64,000 nt of DNA from Reticulitermes lucifugus. Its lineage: Eukaryota > Arthropoda > Insecta > Blattodea > Rhinotermitidae. Shown here in pieces: positions 47,531 through 59,890 of the stretch; position 1 is the first letter of the stretch; each line of letters begins with the position of its first letter. Location of the stretch: contig JAKCWW010000043.1 in the NCBI GenBank assembly GCA_026260175.1, positions 144,360-208,359 on the forward strand. Direction: 5' to 3'. The position numbers and the translations under genes were made by a program. Below the pieces are notes generated by a model, which had not been told where the DNA came from, did no database searches, and saw only the letters and a list, made by a program, of their open reading frames with translations.

Positions 47531-49589
47531 CATGTAATACTCAGGGAATTGATCAAATACCTGCTACAGTGGCTCATAGAACCTGTTCTTTGCATGATTT
47601 CTATAATCCTCATTTCGAACATGGGATTTCCGAATGATAATATTAAACCATCGACCTCTCAGTACTTCATATGGTAATTTAATATTACTAAACTCTGCTC
47701 ATTTAAATATTGAAATATTTCCTTTACGTACAAATATTTCTGACGCTGACTGATGATTCCACTTCAGTCTTCTACCCAAAACTGTATAATTATCTGCTGG
47801 TACAGTGCAATATTGTCCTAACTAACGGCCTCTACTTCCTTTTATCGTAACACATAGGCCTACTTTTCTAATTCTCTTGCACCTGTTTTCAATAAACCTG
47901 ACCTCTAGGAATCCTGAAATTCCAAGTTTCAGTATTCATATCCATTCTCCATTGTGTACTTCATTCTAAAGAAGACGCCCATATCTGTTACACTTTTATA
48001 AAATTTCATACGACGTTATATGTTCACGGCGAGGAGCTGTTAGCCGCTCTCGCAACCACCATCATGGAGAAATATCCCTTCACGGCTCTACGCGACTACG
48101 TGTTCAGTACTTTCGCAGGCCCCATCCGCGTTATTGCGCTGTAAATTTTTCTCCATCCGCATCCAGTGTATGTGCCTTGCCGTGATGATAGGCACCCACT
48201 TAACATGTTCCTTTAGACAAACTTCAGAGAATAATGGATTTATTCGTTAGTAGCGCATTGATACCTGAAGTCTTATATCCATATTTTGAGAGGTATTTTT
48301 TCATATCTCTGTGAGACTGAGTTTTCCGGTTTAATTTAATTTACCAATTCTTCGTCTCCTAATTTTAATTTGGTACACAAAACTTCAGATTACCAAAGTG
48401 TAAAGTAAGAACCATGGTATAATTCTTTACGTTTTTATGGGGAAAGGGTAATGGAAGGGGAAACTGAAATTCAGTTAACCTAATGTTCTAACAAATATGT
48501 TTCGCGTTATATCTTTTTGGACCTCGGTTTGGGATAAATGTGTAATACGAAAGTGGTTCAAAGAATAATGGGGTTGACAATTTATGGAATTATAAAATGA
48601 ATTTATGGAATGTTGATGCTCATTTTTAAGGCCATGAAGAGTCCTCCGTAAACTCTCATTTGGCACAATAGAATATGTATTCAACTCATCCATCAGGGAA
48701 TTTTTTGAACCGTATGATTTATCCAAATTAATGACTTCCACTTCTACACCGTGCCCTAGATGTAATAAAAAAGTTCTTGACTTTGTTACTCTAATATACA
48801 TGACGGAAATGGCTGCCCGTTGATTTTTAGAAACCCTGGATCAGACTTCTATAATGAATAGCAGGGGAGAGGGAACTATAATGATATTTGTTTCTCGTCC
48901 CTATCCCGAAGACCTTTCAGCGACATTTGACGGTGGGTCGAAAAAAATGATATTGTTTCCTTAATGCATGATCTTGCATGGGCAGTTGGTATTTATGGGT
49001 GTGTATTGTATGGTAATTACCAAAGTTTACCACTTTAAAACATAATGATCTGGATAAATTCATTTACACATTTATAAATTAATCTTTTATTTTGTGTTTC
49101 CTTATGCAATATACGACGACGTCTCTTAAGAGGACCGTTTGCACAACTTTTATGCCTTTCTGGCTTCCGTCACGTGTGCTACACCTTTCACTTATCTCAC
49201 AGTTTTTTCACTCACCATATTAGTGTTATAAAAAGAGCACAGCATATTTTATAAGGCTTGTCCCTGTATAATACGGCTGTTCCATTGCTTTTATTTATTC
49301 TTAGGTCCAAATGTTTCCTTCGTCACTGTTCTTATCTTTGGCTATACCTTTAGATTCTTCATAAATATCCGGCGTTTACACTAAAAAGCTTATAACACAG
49401 GGGTTTTTTGTCATTAGTACAGAAATTACAGTTATTTTTAAAAGGTTAAAAAACCCTTTCTTTTTTCCACTTTACTCTTCTTCCAATTAACATATCATCC
49501 TTTCTTAGAAATATGCTTAAAATGTCCATTGAAAACTAACACAGTATTCTTACTGAATCGCAGTATATGTTCATGGGAATCGATAAAAC

Positions 49590-49735
49590 CCACAATGTTT
49601 CAAGTCTTTTGGCAGGTGACGCTGTTTCTTTGGGCGAGTAAAATTACTTGCCCAAAGACATTGCATTATATCCCAGAAGAATTGTATTTTCAGCAACACC
49701 GCTGTGAGAACCTCAAATCTCCCAACAACACCCAT
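49590..49735 (+). repeat. Copy of the 'WDVTPC' dispersed repeat, internally deleted
   Basis: Plus-strand translation gives MFQVFWQVTLFLWAS. KTLHYIPEELYFQQHRCENL then follows, the first and last parts of the repeat's conceptual peptide (FWDVTLCxWAS ... LHYIPEDLxLQQHRCENLKS) with the middle missing. It is intronic. Confidence 0.6.
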
Positions 49736-50178
49736 GTTTCCATCATTGTTTGCAATTCACCAAACATCTCTTTTCAAGAGACACGGGCCGCTTTCTAATA
49801 TTCGTCATTAGTATCTCAATCTCAGTAGTCAATCCCATTATGAATGACTCTCACTGCATTGTGCCTCACACAATTTCGGTAGTGAAAGGCTCAACTGCTG
49901 AATAATGGCGGATAGCAAAAGGACATCACATACTTCGAAATCTTGCATTTTCACGGTATGTGACTTGTCACTTGTCATTCATGTTGCAGGTGCATTCAAT
50001 GGCAATGTAACACTGAGCGGTCAGTCACATTCCTGCTGTCGTCTTTGATATTGCGAAGCGGTTGTCCACAAAAATTGGAACGAATGCAGATATTTGCCTT
50101 TAATATGCCCCTTGTGTATGCCTTAAAACTTAAGACATTCTTTGTTGTTAATATATTTTGACGCACTGAAACTTCTTA

Positions 50179-50201
50179 GAGAGAGCGAGAGAGAGAGAGA
50201 T
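50179..50201. repeat. GA microsatellite (intronic)
   Basis: GAGAGAGCGAGAGAGAGAGA then GAT, with one C interruption. Confidence 0.9.
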
Positions 50202-52592
50202 AGGAGACAGAGTATTAGAGTAGGTCCAGAAGGAAAGTAATAGGCTAAGTGAGGCACATTTCACAGTGGAGCAACGGCATCGATTTCTTTAGAAGGCGCC
50301 CAGACTAAACTCGCTGGAACTTCTGCTAGGAGTGGTATGAGAGTGGAAACGTCAGTTTAGTAAGAAGCAATAACTTAAGACGGAGGTAGCTCAATTTTTT
50401 ATTTTCCGATTTATTTATGGTGAAATATATAATCTAGGAAATAATTAAAATTTGAAAGCTGTCTAGTAACAATAACTCAGTTTCTGTTAGAAAACACGAA
50501 GCATGTTACCTACAAATGAAAGTTAATATGTAGGGGAAAAATTGTTTTTTTTCAAATCAAAGGATAATTTATATAATATTAAACCAAGCTGGTCATAGAG
50601 TAATCAGTCTGAGGAAAGTGTTATTGAAGGACTCAGACCTGTTTGCGCGTGATATTGTGTCGTGAGTGTAAGTTTTCTCACATCTGCAGTAGCGGTCGCT
50701 GGCCAGCTTCAAAGTTCATCCGCACTCATTTCTCGGAGAGAGACTTTCTGTGCTTCCCACACAAGTTCGAATGGTCTTCACAACCATTTTGGACCTACCC
50801 TATGGACCTCCGAAATCAAGTAACAAAATTGGGGATTAAAACATTTTAAGGCACTCTATTCTGGGATACGTAAATCAACAAAGAAACTATGTACTTGATG
50901 ATCGATGTTGTATTACTGGCAGGGGCAGGATCTTCTTCTTCCCTAATATCAGTTCTGGGCTCACATTTTGGGTAACGAAGGCCGTCTTTCTTCGGAGTTA
51001 AAATAATCCTGAATCTGGTTACTTAATATCGAAGTCATAAATTAGTCAAACTTTGCTTCCGCTGTGTCTGTGCGCCTTAAAGGCGTGGTGGCTATATACA
51101 TGGATGGCTAGTACAGCATTACTTTACTGTTCTGTAAAAGTAGTCCAACCGAAATTTGGACGTGTCTCTGTGGTTATTTTTCGTTTGTGGCCGAAAGGCG
51201 ATACTTTAGAGTAAGTGGCAACCACGTACGCAGTCAACTTAATAATTGAAACCTGCCGTACGTACGTATCAGTATCACTAACTTCTATTGATCTCTGAAT
51301 TAGATATGATTGACGCCAGCTGTTGCAAGGGCGAACCTAGAACCGGTTGAACGCAAAGATTTCAACAATCCATCTAATAAAAATCTTGTACAGTAATGGA
51401 AATATATGTGGTGTATGAATACAAACGGTATTAAATTCAATAATTGGAAGGGCTCAAATTAATTTCAGTTTACACTATACAGTGATATAGTCAAAACACA
51501 TTCTTTACTATGTTCCTTATATAATTTATCTTAAATGTTAATTTATTCCAGACTAAAGTCAACATCATATATATTGTATATATACATAAATACAGGGGCC
51601 TGTACGTCATCCTATGAGGCGCCAGAATTTATTTTTGTTTGTGTTTCGTTGAAAATTCGTCACTTTGAAGAACAACAATTGGCGTGCCCCCTTCTAACTT
51701 AATGAGGTATTTATTTTTCAAGCTATCTTCTTAAAAAAATCAAAAATTTTTCAATAATCCGTAAACATTTCGGGTCCAATAAAGTGGGTCTTCGGTTTTA
51801 CGTATACAAAAAAATAAAATAAATTTAAACAGCCAACATAATTTTTATCGTTCAAAGCAGGCTTTTATTAAAATCTGTTCTTTGGCAGTTAAATCGTGCA
51901 AGATATATGCAGGCGTAAAGAATAGCCTCAAATCTGCGCATTTACTTTATGTAATTCTTGAGAAAGGAAAGCACAAATATAAATATGACCCTGTAATATG
52001 GATAGGCCTTTACGCTTTTGGAAATGTAAAAGGCTGCCTGGAAGGGGTATTATTGCTATATGTATATATATGCGAATATTAAAAATTTTGCTTTTGCTGA
52101 GGACTAAAACGACGATGCAACATGCTGAGCTACAGAAAGCAGCGTCGGTGATTAAAAGCACAAATTCGGTCTGCGGGGCATATGCAATATAAGCCTGGCG
52201 AGAGTTTTGTTCGGAAGTCTCAATTTGACAGAAGGCGTATTGGAGAACATCCAAGAGGCGGCGGAGACTCTCCTTATTCAGCACCACGATGAGGCAGCGA
52301 CCCCCATTTATTTCGTACAACCATTTATTTTGCAAAAGAATGATACAACTGTTTTATGCAAACTCGTGTATAACGTGATCCTTGTTACAGGGCCTTTGAC
52401 AAATTGTAGTCCTTCGTGCGATAAAAATGTCTGTCTTTGTGGAGCCCTTTATTGTAGCCTTCACAAAAGCTTATTATGGGCCAGGCAAAATTTGTATTAA
52501 GAAGGTACTCGCTGTGATGTAAAAATGCACGTTAAAACTGTTAAATTAAAGTAAAAAAGGAAAATAAAAACCTTGATATAAATTGAAACTAG

Positions 52593-52622
52593 TAATAAAT
52601 AATAATAATAATAATAATAATC
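52593..52622. repeat. AAT microsatellite (intronic)
   Basis: About nine AAT units, 730 bp before the second PDZ exon. Confidence 0.9.
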
Positions 52623-53354
52623 TTGTCTGAATGCAAACGAGTATAAAATATTTTATGCTAGGGTTCAACAAGTCATGGGTGACAGGTCACAAAGACTTCT
52701 AAAATTAATTTTGTTGTTGTTGCTAATGTTTTCCAGAACAAAGTTTTTGCTTCTCTGAAAATCCCACCTTAACACTATTTTGTACAACAGAACTTTTCAT
52801 CTCCAGCAGCGAAAAAGTCTGAAATTAAAGCGTTTTATTGCTGTAATTTCCGATCAGGGCATGTGTATAACGGTGAGTGGATGGCGGAGATTTCATTTTT
52901 GTGTGGTTATTAGAAGGTCCAATCCCGTCAACCCATCCGGACTTCTTACGTAACCTGATAGCGAAAAATTGTGCGTATCGTACGGAAAAAATAAAAAAGA
53001 AAGACAGAAAATAGTTTGTTACATCCTGATACACTTTTTCGCAATCGTCTGTCACAGGCACTGAGGGTCGAACTATTGTTTTCTTGGTATCGAGCGCTGT
53101 TTACTCTCTTGACCAGATAGTGATGTGCAGCGAAAAAGTTGATTATTGCCCCCCACTTTGGCATTTTTTCTTTGAGGAGTAAATAGGTCACCAGGGAAGT
53201 GCACTTTTCCTGCACCTACCTCTAGTGTCCTCAGGCCTTTAATTTCTCACGAGGCAATGACAGTCTGTTCTTATCTGGGAACTTCAAATAGTTGGGTATG
53301 ACAACGCCTGTTGTTGCCAGGCAACAGACGTTATAATTGGTCTGTTTGTTTCAG

Positions 53355-53485
53355 GAGTAGGGGTGTACATCTCGAGGGTGGAGGAGGGTAGTGTGGCGGA
53401 ACGCGCAGGACTGCGACCCGGCGATACGATACTTGAAGTTAATGGAACGCCCTTCTCAACTATCTCCCACGAGGAAGCTCTGAAG
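53355..53485 (+). CDS. dysc: Second coding exon of the whirlin/dyschronic-like gene: remainder of a PDZ domain
   Basis: This 131-bp exon is flanked by a strong acceptor (pyrimidine-rich, ending TTTCAG|GAG) and a donor (AAG|GTAAGT). Read in phase 1 from the upstream exon it encodes residues 226-269. It starts GVGVYISRVEEGS, continues AERAGLRPGD and ILEVNG, and ends HEEALK. These are the PDZ strand-C/helix-A/strand-D block and the alpha-B helix, whose His and Ala positions line the peptide groove. The pattern G-x-G-x-Y-x-S-x-V-E-x-G-S, AE-x-x-GLR-x-GD-x-IL-x-VN, H-x-EA is very close to whirlin PDZ1 and PDZ2 as I know them. The exon ends in phase 0, just before the last PDZ strand, so at least one further exon lies downstream, probably outside the window. 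Reading into the intron would add 31 residues before a stop at 53579, so intron retention would give a truncated PDZ protein. Confidence 0.85.
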
Positions 53486-53524
53486 GTAAGTTTAAACGGG
53501 TCGACTCTTGCAGAGGTTTCTGTC

Positions 53525-53600
53525 AAATACATTAAGACTGCGATCCGGTATGTGACACCGTGCAGTTTGGTGTATAGGTGACAAATTTTCAGACCAAATT
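53525..53600 (+). repeat. Fragment of the 'WDVTPC' dispersed repeat just after the second PDZ exon
   Basis: Translation VTPCSLVYR is followed by a stop and QIF. It starts about 40 bp after the splice donor and is in frame with the exon. Confidence 0.5.
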
Positions 53601-54814
53601 TTTGCCTTTTTATTCGTATATTACTATAATTCGAACGGCAAGATAATTAGTGAATAAAGAATTGGAAAGGATGTGGAAGGAGTACATCATCTCCTAGAAC
53701 ACAAAGCATTATCTCCTCATTTTTAGGAATACAATATGTAGGTCTATAATAACAAAACTTTCACTCAGAGCAAATAATCTTCGTATTGAGATTTGAGCAC
53801 GGAACTTACCGAATACGAAGCAAGGAAGCTTGTCACTTGGACTTCGGTTTCATTTAGATTAAAATTAAGATATTCTATGTGCACATAAAACAGGATTATT
53901 TATAATTTCCTGGCACATTTCACAAAATCGGTACATTTGAGTGGTGCAAAGGACTTAAACATGCGACATACATATAGAAATAGGAACTCTCGAAGTTTAT
54001 TTGTACTTGCCGCGGGCCCTTAGTTTCGTCGGTGGCCGCCAGGGGAGCAGGTTGAGTGAAAATATCCGCGACGGCAACAGAGAAGAATTTCTTCGTGCTT
54101 GAGTACTGGAAATTGATACAGGAAGCACTAGCTCGCACGCTATGGAGAACTCGCTTCGGAAGAGCCTGTTCACCTGTCGTAAGACAGACTACGGAATGAA
54201 TGGATATGAGTAATCTCAATTAGGAGAGTTTGTAAACGTATGGGGATGCGGATCAGCTCTTTGCTAGTTACAGTGCTAGAGCGTTGAAGCAAGGTAGACT
54301 ATATTGGTTTCATCTTACCAACAGGTAGACACTGGCAGACGGCCAGGGAGCCTTGGTGCGCGTCCATAGCAGGCTTTTGTTTGAGACAGTTCGACTTCTT
54401 AACTTCTTGACTTCTGCAAGCCAAGTTTTAAATACATGTCGGCGCTCCATAATAGCGACTACCCCGTATCGCTATATGACCATCTACTTCACTGACATCC
54501 GGGCATATACGCACTCATGAGAAGAGCAAAGGGAAATATTAGGACCAAACAGAAGTCCTGACGCGGTGGCCTCGCAGTTCAAAACCTCCATCTATCTTGG
54601 AATCAAACTGCTACCCTTAAGACCTTTATTAATAATTTCAGTGTTTGTGTTATTCAATTTCATCTACCACTGAGGCTAATAACTGCAATGAAATAACCTT
54701 CGAAGCTCCGCAATTAACCGTTTAAATGCTAAAACCGGAAAGTCTCGTTACAAACACAGTTACGGAGAGCTACGATGTTTTCGGTTGTGCTAACTGAATT
54801 AAAATTATTTTTTC
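53601..54814. other. Start of the next PDZ-gene intron
   Basis: Apart from the family B LINE end at 54060, I see no exon. 54320-54600 is mixed-composition sequence with no named element. Confidence 0.45.
54060..54205 (+). mobile_element. LINE relic, extreme 3' coding end (family B)
   Basis: The run from TACTGGAAATTG through AGAACTCGCTTCGGAAGAG to CCTGTCGTAAGACAGACTAC closely matches 14300-14390 on the same strand. It marks the 3' end of family B. It lies downstream of the second PDZ exon. Confidence 0.7.
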
Positions 54815-55075
54815 CCAATGGCGCAACAGTCCCTAGTGGGCCAGGACCTCCTCATTATGGAGGCGTCACGATCACACTCAGCTAGACACACCACATTCGG
54901 TAGGACTCCTCTGGACAAGTGATCGGCCCGACGCAGAGACCTCTCTACCTGACAACACACAACACTTACAAGGGACAGTAATCCATTCCCCCGGAGGGAT
55001 TCGAACCCGGAATCCCAGCAAGCGAACGGCCGCAGACCCACGCCTTAGACCGCACGGCCACTGGGATCGGCCAGT
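54815..55075 (-). mobile_element. tRNA-derived SINE, second family
   Basis: On the minus strand a tRNA-like head has box A (TGGCCGTGCGGTCT, near 55047-55060) and a perfect box B (GGGTTCGAATCCC, 54996-55008). A body of about 180 bp follows, ending near TGTTGCGCCATTGGG at 54815. An AAAAAATAATTTT-like tail on that strand lies beyond. The body is unrelated to the SINE at 981. The head is well preserved, so this copy is fairly young. No clear target duplication is seen. Confidence 0.8.
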
Positions 55076-55452
55076 GAAAGTATTACGGAGGTATTTATGA
55101 GTTTTCAACAAAGAGGATTGTGAATCAGTATGGAAAGATACAAAAACGTAGTCATTTAATTTCTGAATGAATAATTATGGCAAAATATAAGGGCAAATTG
55201 GCTCTACTGTTTTCAAACAAAATATAGTTTCTGATACTGAGGTTCATCGCTCAACATACACTATTTTGAAAGACACCAGGTTGAAACGCAGATGTAAAAC
55301 AAACACTCCGGCTTCTATTATCCGGTACGAAGTAAAAAAGTTTGGAAGGAGGGAAGAAAAGCAACAAAGAAAAATAAAAGGAAGAAATAACTGTGACAAG
55401 GAAAAGATAAATAAATCTGATATATGGCGAGAAGTAGCATTGCAGTGTGTAT

Positions 55453-55496
55453 ACGGAGTGTAGGCGTCTAGGGAAGGGCGCTTAGACGCACTCCGT
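55453..55496. other. Strong hairpin (14-bp interrupted palindrome)
   Basis: ACGGAGTG (55453-55460) and CGTCTA (55465-55470) pair with TAGACG (55483-55488) and CACTCCGT (55489-55496). There is a 4-base bulge (TAGG) on the 5' side and a 12-base loop. It lies at the start of a CpG-rich block (to about 55750). Confidence 0.6.
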
Positions 55497-57149
55497 GAGA
55501 AATGGTAGGCGTAGTAATGAATCCCTCATATTATAGAGCACCAGGCGCGATAAAGGCGACCGTAACGAAACCGGCGCTTGATCTCGTATTTGGCTAATTG
55601 TCGTACCTCGCAATTAGTCACGCGGTTTGTACGGTGTGAGGCCGAGACTAGTGCAGACGTTCGGGAGCAGAACAGCAAGTTATCCGCGGTAACAAGATGC
55701 AGGCTTTACCTCGGCAAATACAAGTAAATGGCAACAGGCTTCAACCCAGCTATTACCTCATACCCGTGCTTAAGCCATGTCCGCCTGCTTTACGTTTTAA
55801 AAGGGGACAGTACTTTCTAGTAACTTAAAAGCTGTTTGTGGTTATTTTAACTTGTCGGGATCTTAGACTGCTTATAATGGGAAAGCCTTTGGGTTCCAAT
55901 GGATTTGGTACAGCAGAAAATCAAACCTTTTTGTGTGGGAATGAAACATGTTTTGTAACTGCACGGAGAGAAAGGTTCATTAGGTGTTTTATAACAGGAT
56001 GCTGAGGAAGATGTTCGGACTTACATAACAAGTAGCAGGAGAATAAAGGAAATTATGTAATAAGGAGCTTCTGATTCTATCCTACAGGAAACGTGTTTTA
56101 TCGTAGTACAAACTGCCCTTAATTTATCATATATTTAAGTTTCCTTTTCACAGTCTTATTTCGGCCTTTTATTCCATAATCATTTTTCACATTTTTTGCA
56201 AATATCACTAACTCTTAAAATGTTATACGTATACTTAATTGGCTTCATTTGGCTGCTAGAAATCTACTTTCGAGAAGTTTTAAAAACTGTAATATTTAAG
56301 GCGATTTAATTTTACATTACTTCAACGTGCATGTTGACACTAATATTAAATTGTCGTTACGTTTATAAATAGATAATTGTTCCCGTGTGCCCATGTGACT
56401 CTTCTTTGGCCATACCTTCAATATAGAGTATGCCGAGGTAATTGAAGGTATTTGTATTTGCTTGTGGTCCAGCGTCTTAAGTTCTACTCTAAAGTGTAGT
56501 AGATTAAACATTCAGAGACTAAGAAGTTTCTGCCTCGATCAACTGCGTCTGAGTGCCGATATCCTCATAGTTGTATTGCTCTATCCCCTGAGCATGTGCT
56601 TACTTATGAAATACTCTTCCCCTCATGTCGTTTAATGTTGGGTCGTGTTTCTTCTAACTTGTTTTTAACAGAGATTTGACATGTAATTTGGTGAGATTGT
56701 TAGTAATACTTTGTGGGGCATATAACGTTATAATTTATATTAGAATCTTTATTTTCCACATACTGTAGGCCAATCCGTTTTTGGCTTATGTTTTCATTCT
56801 TTTCCCTGTAACATTCAACACTGCAACTATCGGAACCAGCTCCGAATGCAATGTCGATTTAGGAGTCGATGTCCATTTATTTTCCCATATGGATCCGACC
56901 TCTTCATTTTATTCTGAGGGGCAGAGTCTATTCCTCCCTTCCAAAGGATCTGCTTCGGTAAGTGCGCCGCTTCTCTGAGGTGCCCATACTGCATTTTCTT
57001 CTGTTTCTGTATTAATCTGCTCTTTCTAGCATGTAGCTCATATTTCTTTCCATTGTAGCTAATAATTTATGCTGCTGAGCAGACAAACGTATGTCTACGT
57101 TGTTTTAAATCAAATGGAATGTGATGACTCCATTTTGGATCGTAGAGTG

Positions 57150-57400
57150 TTAACAGGTTTTTAGACGCTTTCACTTAGTCGCGAAAAGCGTCTATTAGTT
57201 TTGTCGTATCCGTCCGTCTCTCGGTCTGTCCGCCTCTCCATTTTTTCGCTTGTAACCGCGGTTCCCACTTGACGGATTTCCGTGAAATTTAATATTTGGG
57301 ACTTTTATGAAAATCTGTCGAAGAAATCCAAATGTTGTTGAAATCGGGCAAAAATAGGGAGCACTTTACATCAAGGCCTAAGTAAATTTTATTGTCGCCG
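57150..57400 (+). repeat. CCGTCTGTC-rich dispersed repeat relic
   Basis: CCGTCCGTCTCTCGGTCTGT then CCGCC is followed by GTAACCGCGGTTCCCACTTG and CGTGAAATTTAATATTTGGG. This layout is typical of a dispersed arthropod repeat. A (GACG)n counterpart lies at 40980-41035 in reverse. Confidence 0.45.
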
Positions 57401-58545
57401 ACAACATTAAATAGCCATAAAAGTTCTCTCTTAGAGGGAAATGGTGTCAGGATATTAGGGTAGTCGAGGAGGTAATAACATTACGCGAACGCACCACAAT
57501 TTTACGTTTCATTACACTACCTACGAGTATCTTGGTGTATCTTTAAGGCTTCCAAGTTTTCTTTCTTGACGAAACTGACATATTAGCAATGCCATATATA
57601 ATACTTCTCTTGTTGAAATTTCGTGGTGTTCTTAGACTTTCCCATCCATTTTCCATGTCTTATTCATCCCATAAGTCTTCGTCCTTTCTGTTTTGAATCC
57701 ATGCCGGTAAAAGTCATCCTTTCATCATTTACAACATGTGAATTTGCGGAGGACGAAACATGTGTTAAATTGGATATGGTAGCAATTGCTCAATGCGCGG
57801 TGATGGATCTTTTGAAATATATTAAATTATGTATCGTGCACTCTATTTGTTGCAAGGAGGTTATGAGACCTACTGGATAGACGAGAATCGAAATCGGGAT
57901 TTTGAAAAATGGGACTCAACTAACGTCTTTTGTTTATCATTGTATATAATCGCCCTCATTGGCATCATATTCTGTGCTTGCTAATATTTTGAGTTACGCG
58001 TAGAATAGCGTTTAACTTAATTCAAAAATCATTCATCTGCTGAAATCAGGTCTAATTTCTTAATGTTAGTTGTTTGCTAAAATTTTATATTGTTATAAAA
58101 TGCAATTGAATTCCGATCCCGACGTAGTGAAGTGTGTTGGGTGAAATGTGTTTACCCCCAGTTGCGAAATTAAACCCCCGGCTCTGCCTTGAAGGTTGAA
58201 GGGCACTTGTCGCGCTGGTTGCTGACACACAGGCGCCAGCTTGCTCTGATCGACAATGCCCAGAGGAGACGTCAAATTGTTCCAAGTTTCTGTGCTTCTC
58301 CGTGTTATGGAATTGTCTTGCATGCTGTCTGAGTTTGTTATTCTGAGAAGCTTTATTGTCTAGACTTAAGTTATTTAATGGCTTCTTATAAGTAGTGAAC
58401 CTGCGATTAATATTAATTTTATGGATTAAGAACGACGAAGAACGTTGTCTGTACCTTGGATTCATATTAGAGTTCATCTTCGTTAGCTGCGTTTTTCCAT
58501 GTTTCAGATTAGGTCTATATTACATTGCGTGGTAGGTTGTTCCTA

Positions 58546-58569
58546 ATATATATATATATATATATATAT
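58546..58569. repeat. TA microsatellite
   Basis: About 12 TA units, just before a possible SINE head. Confidence 0.95.
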
Positions 58570-58604
58570 GGGGTTATCTGGGTAAAGTAAGGTAACTAAT
58601 GAAA

Positions 58605-58690
58605 CACTCCGGATGGCAGGTGACCGAGTCAAGTGTAAAACACAGCACCGCCAGATTTAATTCTGGAGAGAAAATTATTTACCCGATATT
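58605..58690 (+). mobile_element. Possible SINE head relic
   Basis: GGTGACCGAGTCAAGTGTAA is followed after about 25 bp by CGCCAGATTTAATTCTGG, which looks like a mutated box A plus box B T-arm. Only the head can be guessed. Confidence 0.25.
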
Positions 58691-59619
58691 TCCAGTTACG
58701 TCATCAAGACCTTATCCTATCATTTGCAGACGAAAAAAGTGTTTTTGAAGTTTAATTTGCAAATACTATTGTGGTAATGATTTTTTGCGACAAATTGGAT
58801 TTTATATTTGTATAATGGCGTTACAGATCTTATATTGCAAAGTTAATTGCACTATAATAACATATTTAATTAATTATTAGTTAAGGTCATTAATTTTTCC
58901 TGCATTTATTCACATTAAAAATCTCGATCTTAATATCTGCTGTAGTTTATGATATGTTAGTTTTCTACGATAATCTCTTTTGATAAATGTGAAAATATTT
59001 ATTTGAACTTAATGTAAAATATGAGTAATAAGTGAACTTCTTAATTGCCGACCAAAATAACATTTGGCTGACTAAATTTAATTTAGACTATGCTCAGCTT
59101 CGTAGGAAAATTATGAACTGATTTGACATTATAAGAGTTCTTCAGTTGAAGAACTCTTCCTAAAGTAATAAAATAAGCCCTGTTCGGACTTAATATTTAT
59201 GCGTATTTTAACGTGTACCAAATCGGTATAACATACAGATCAACAGTACCGATAATTTTGTTAGAATCGTTTACTTCTATTGCCGAAAGTTGTAGGCTGT
59301 ATGAACAAGAGGTTCTAAGAAACTTGTATGTGTTTTGTTGATAGTATATATATGTTGTTGATATCGTGATGCAGCTGTTCCGAATTACTCTTCCTGTTTT
59401 TTCCTTGTACTTCCTGTTTTGATTCCGCATTTATTATTTTTTAATAAAACTTCGTTGTTTTGTATTCTTAACATAAAACTCGGGCTTTACATGCTTTCTT
59501 GAGCCACGTCAATTCATTTCGCATTATCAAATCATATCTCATTATACCTTTCGAGTCCAAGTCTTGTGTCGTGCCATTTACTTGGAGTAAAGAAATGGAT
59601 GTGACGTATAAAGCTATAA

Positions 59620-59890
59620 CTTTGATTCATCTTCTTATTTTTTCTGCCCTTTTCATTTTATAGTTTTATTTCCTTTATCTTCTTCCTCTTCCTTTATATT
59701 TTCTATCTTTTTCTCCTCTTATCCTTTTCTTATTCTCCGCGTCATCCAATTTCTATTCTTTCATCTTCCAATTTTTTATTTTCTTCGTTCTCCTACATCA
59801 TATTCTACCTGCCTTTTACCTATATTTGCCCACGGCTCCTCCTTTTCTTGTTATTCGACCTTGCCTCTCATCCTTCTCCCTTACACTTCA
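59620..59890 (+). repeat. Polypyrimidine-rich low-complexity tract
   Basis: CTTCCTCTTCC- and TTTCTCCTCTT-type sequence on the plus strand, similar in character to 36428-36830. Confidence 0.8.

Larger units (their letters stand above)
42982..53354 (+). other. 10.4-kb intron between the two PDZ exons
   Basis: GT at 42982 and AG at 53353-53354 bound the intron, which splits the PDZ domain between the GLGF-type loop and the next strand. It is AT-rich. It contains a CTGANGA/GAAAC stem-motif relic near 43207, an ATT-rich run at 43966-43995, an antisense LINE relic (46750-47530), a WDVTPC-repeat copy (49590-49735), GA repeats (50179-50201) and an AAT repeat (52593-52622). The stretches 43300-46700, 47540-49580, 49740-50170 and 50210-52590 show nothing else I can name. 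Several short open frames there have no recognisable homology. Confidence 0.85.

Noticed and set aside
58085-58477. A 130-codon minus-strand gene
   Set aside because: No domain, no splice context and poor composition. It overlaps another open minus frame, so there is no reason to prefer it.
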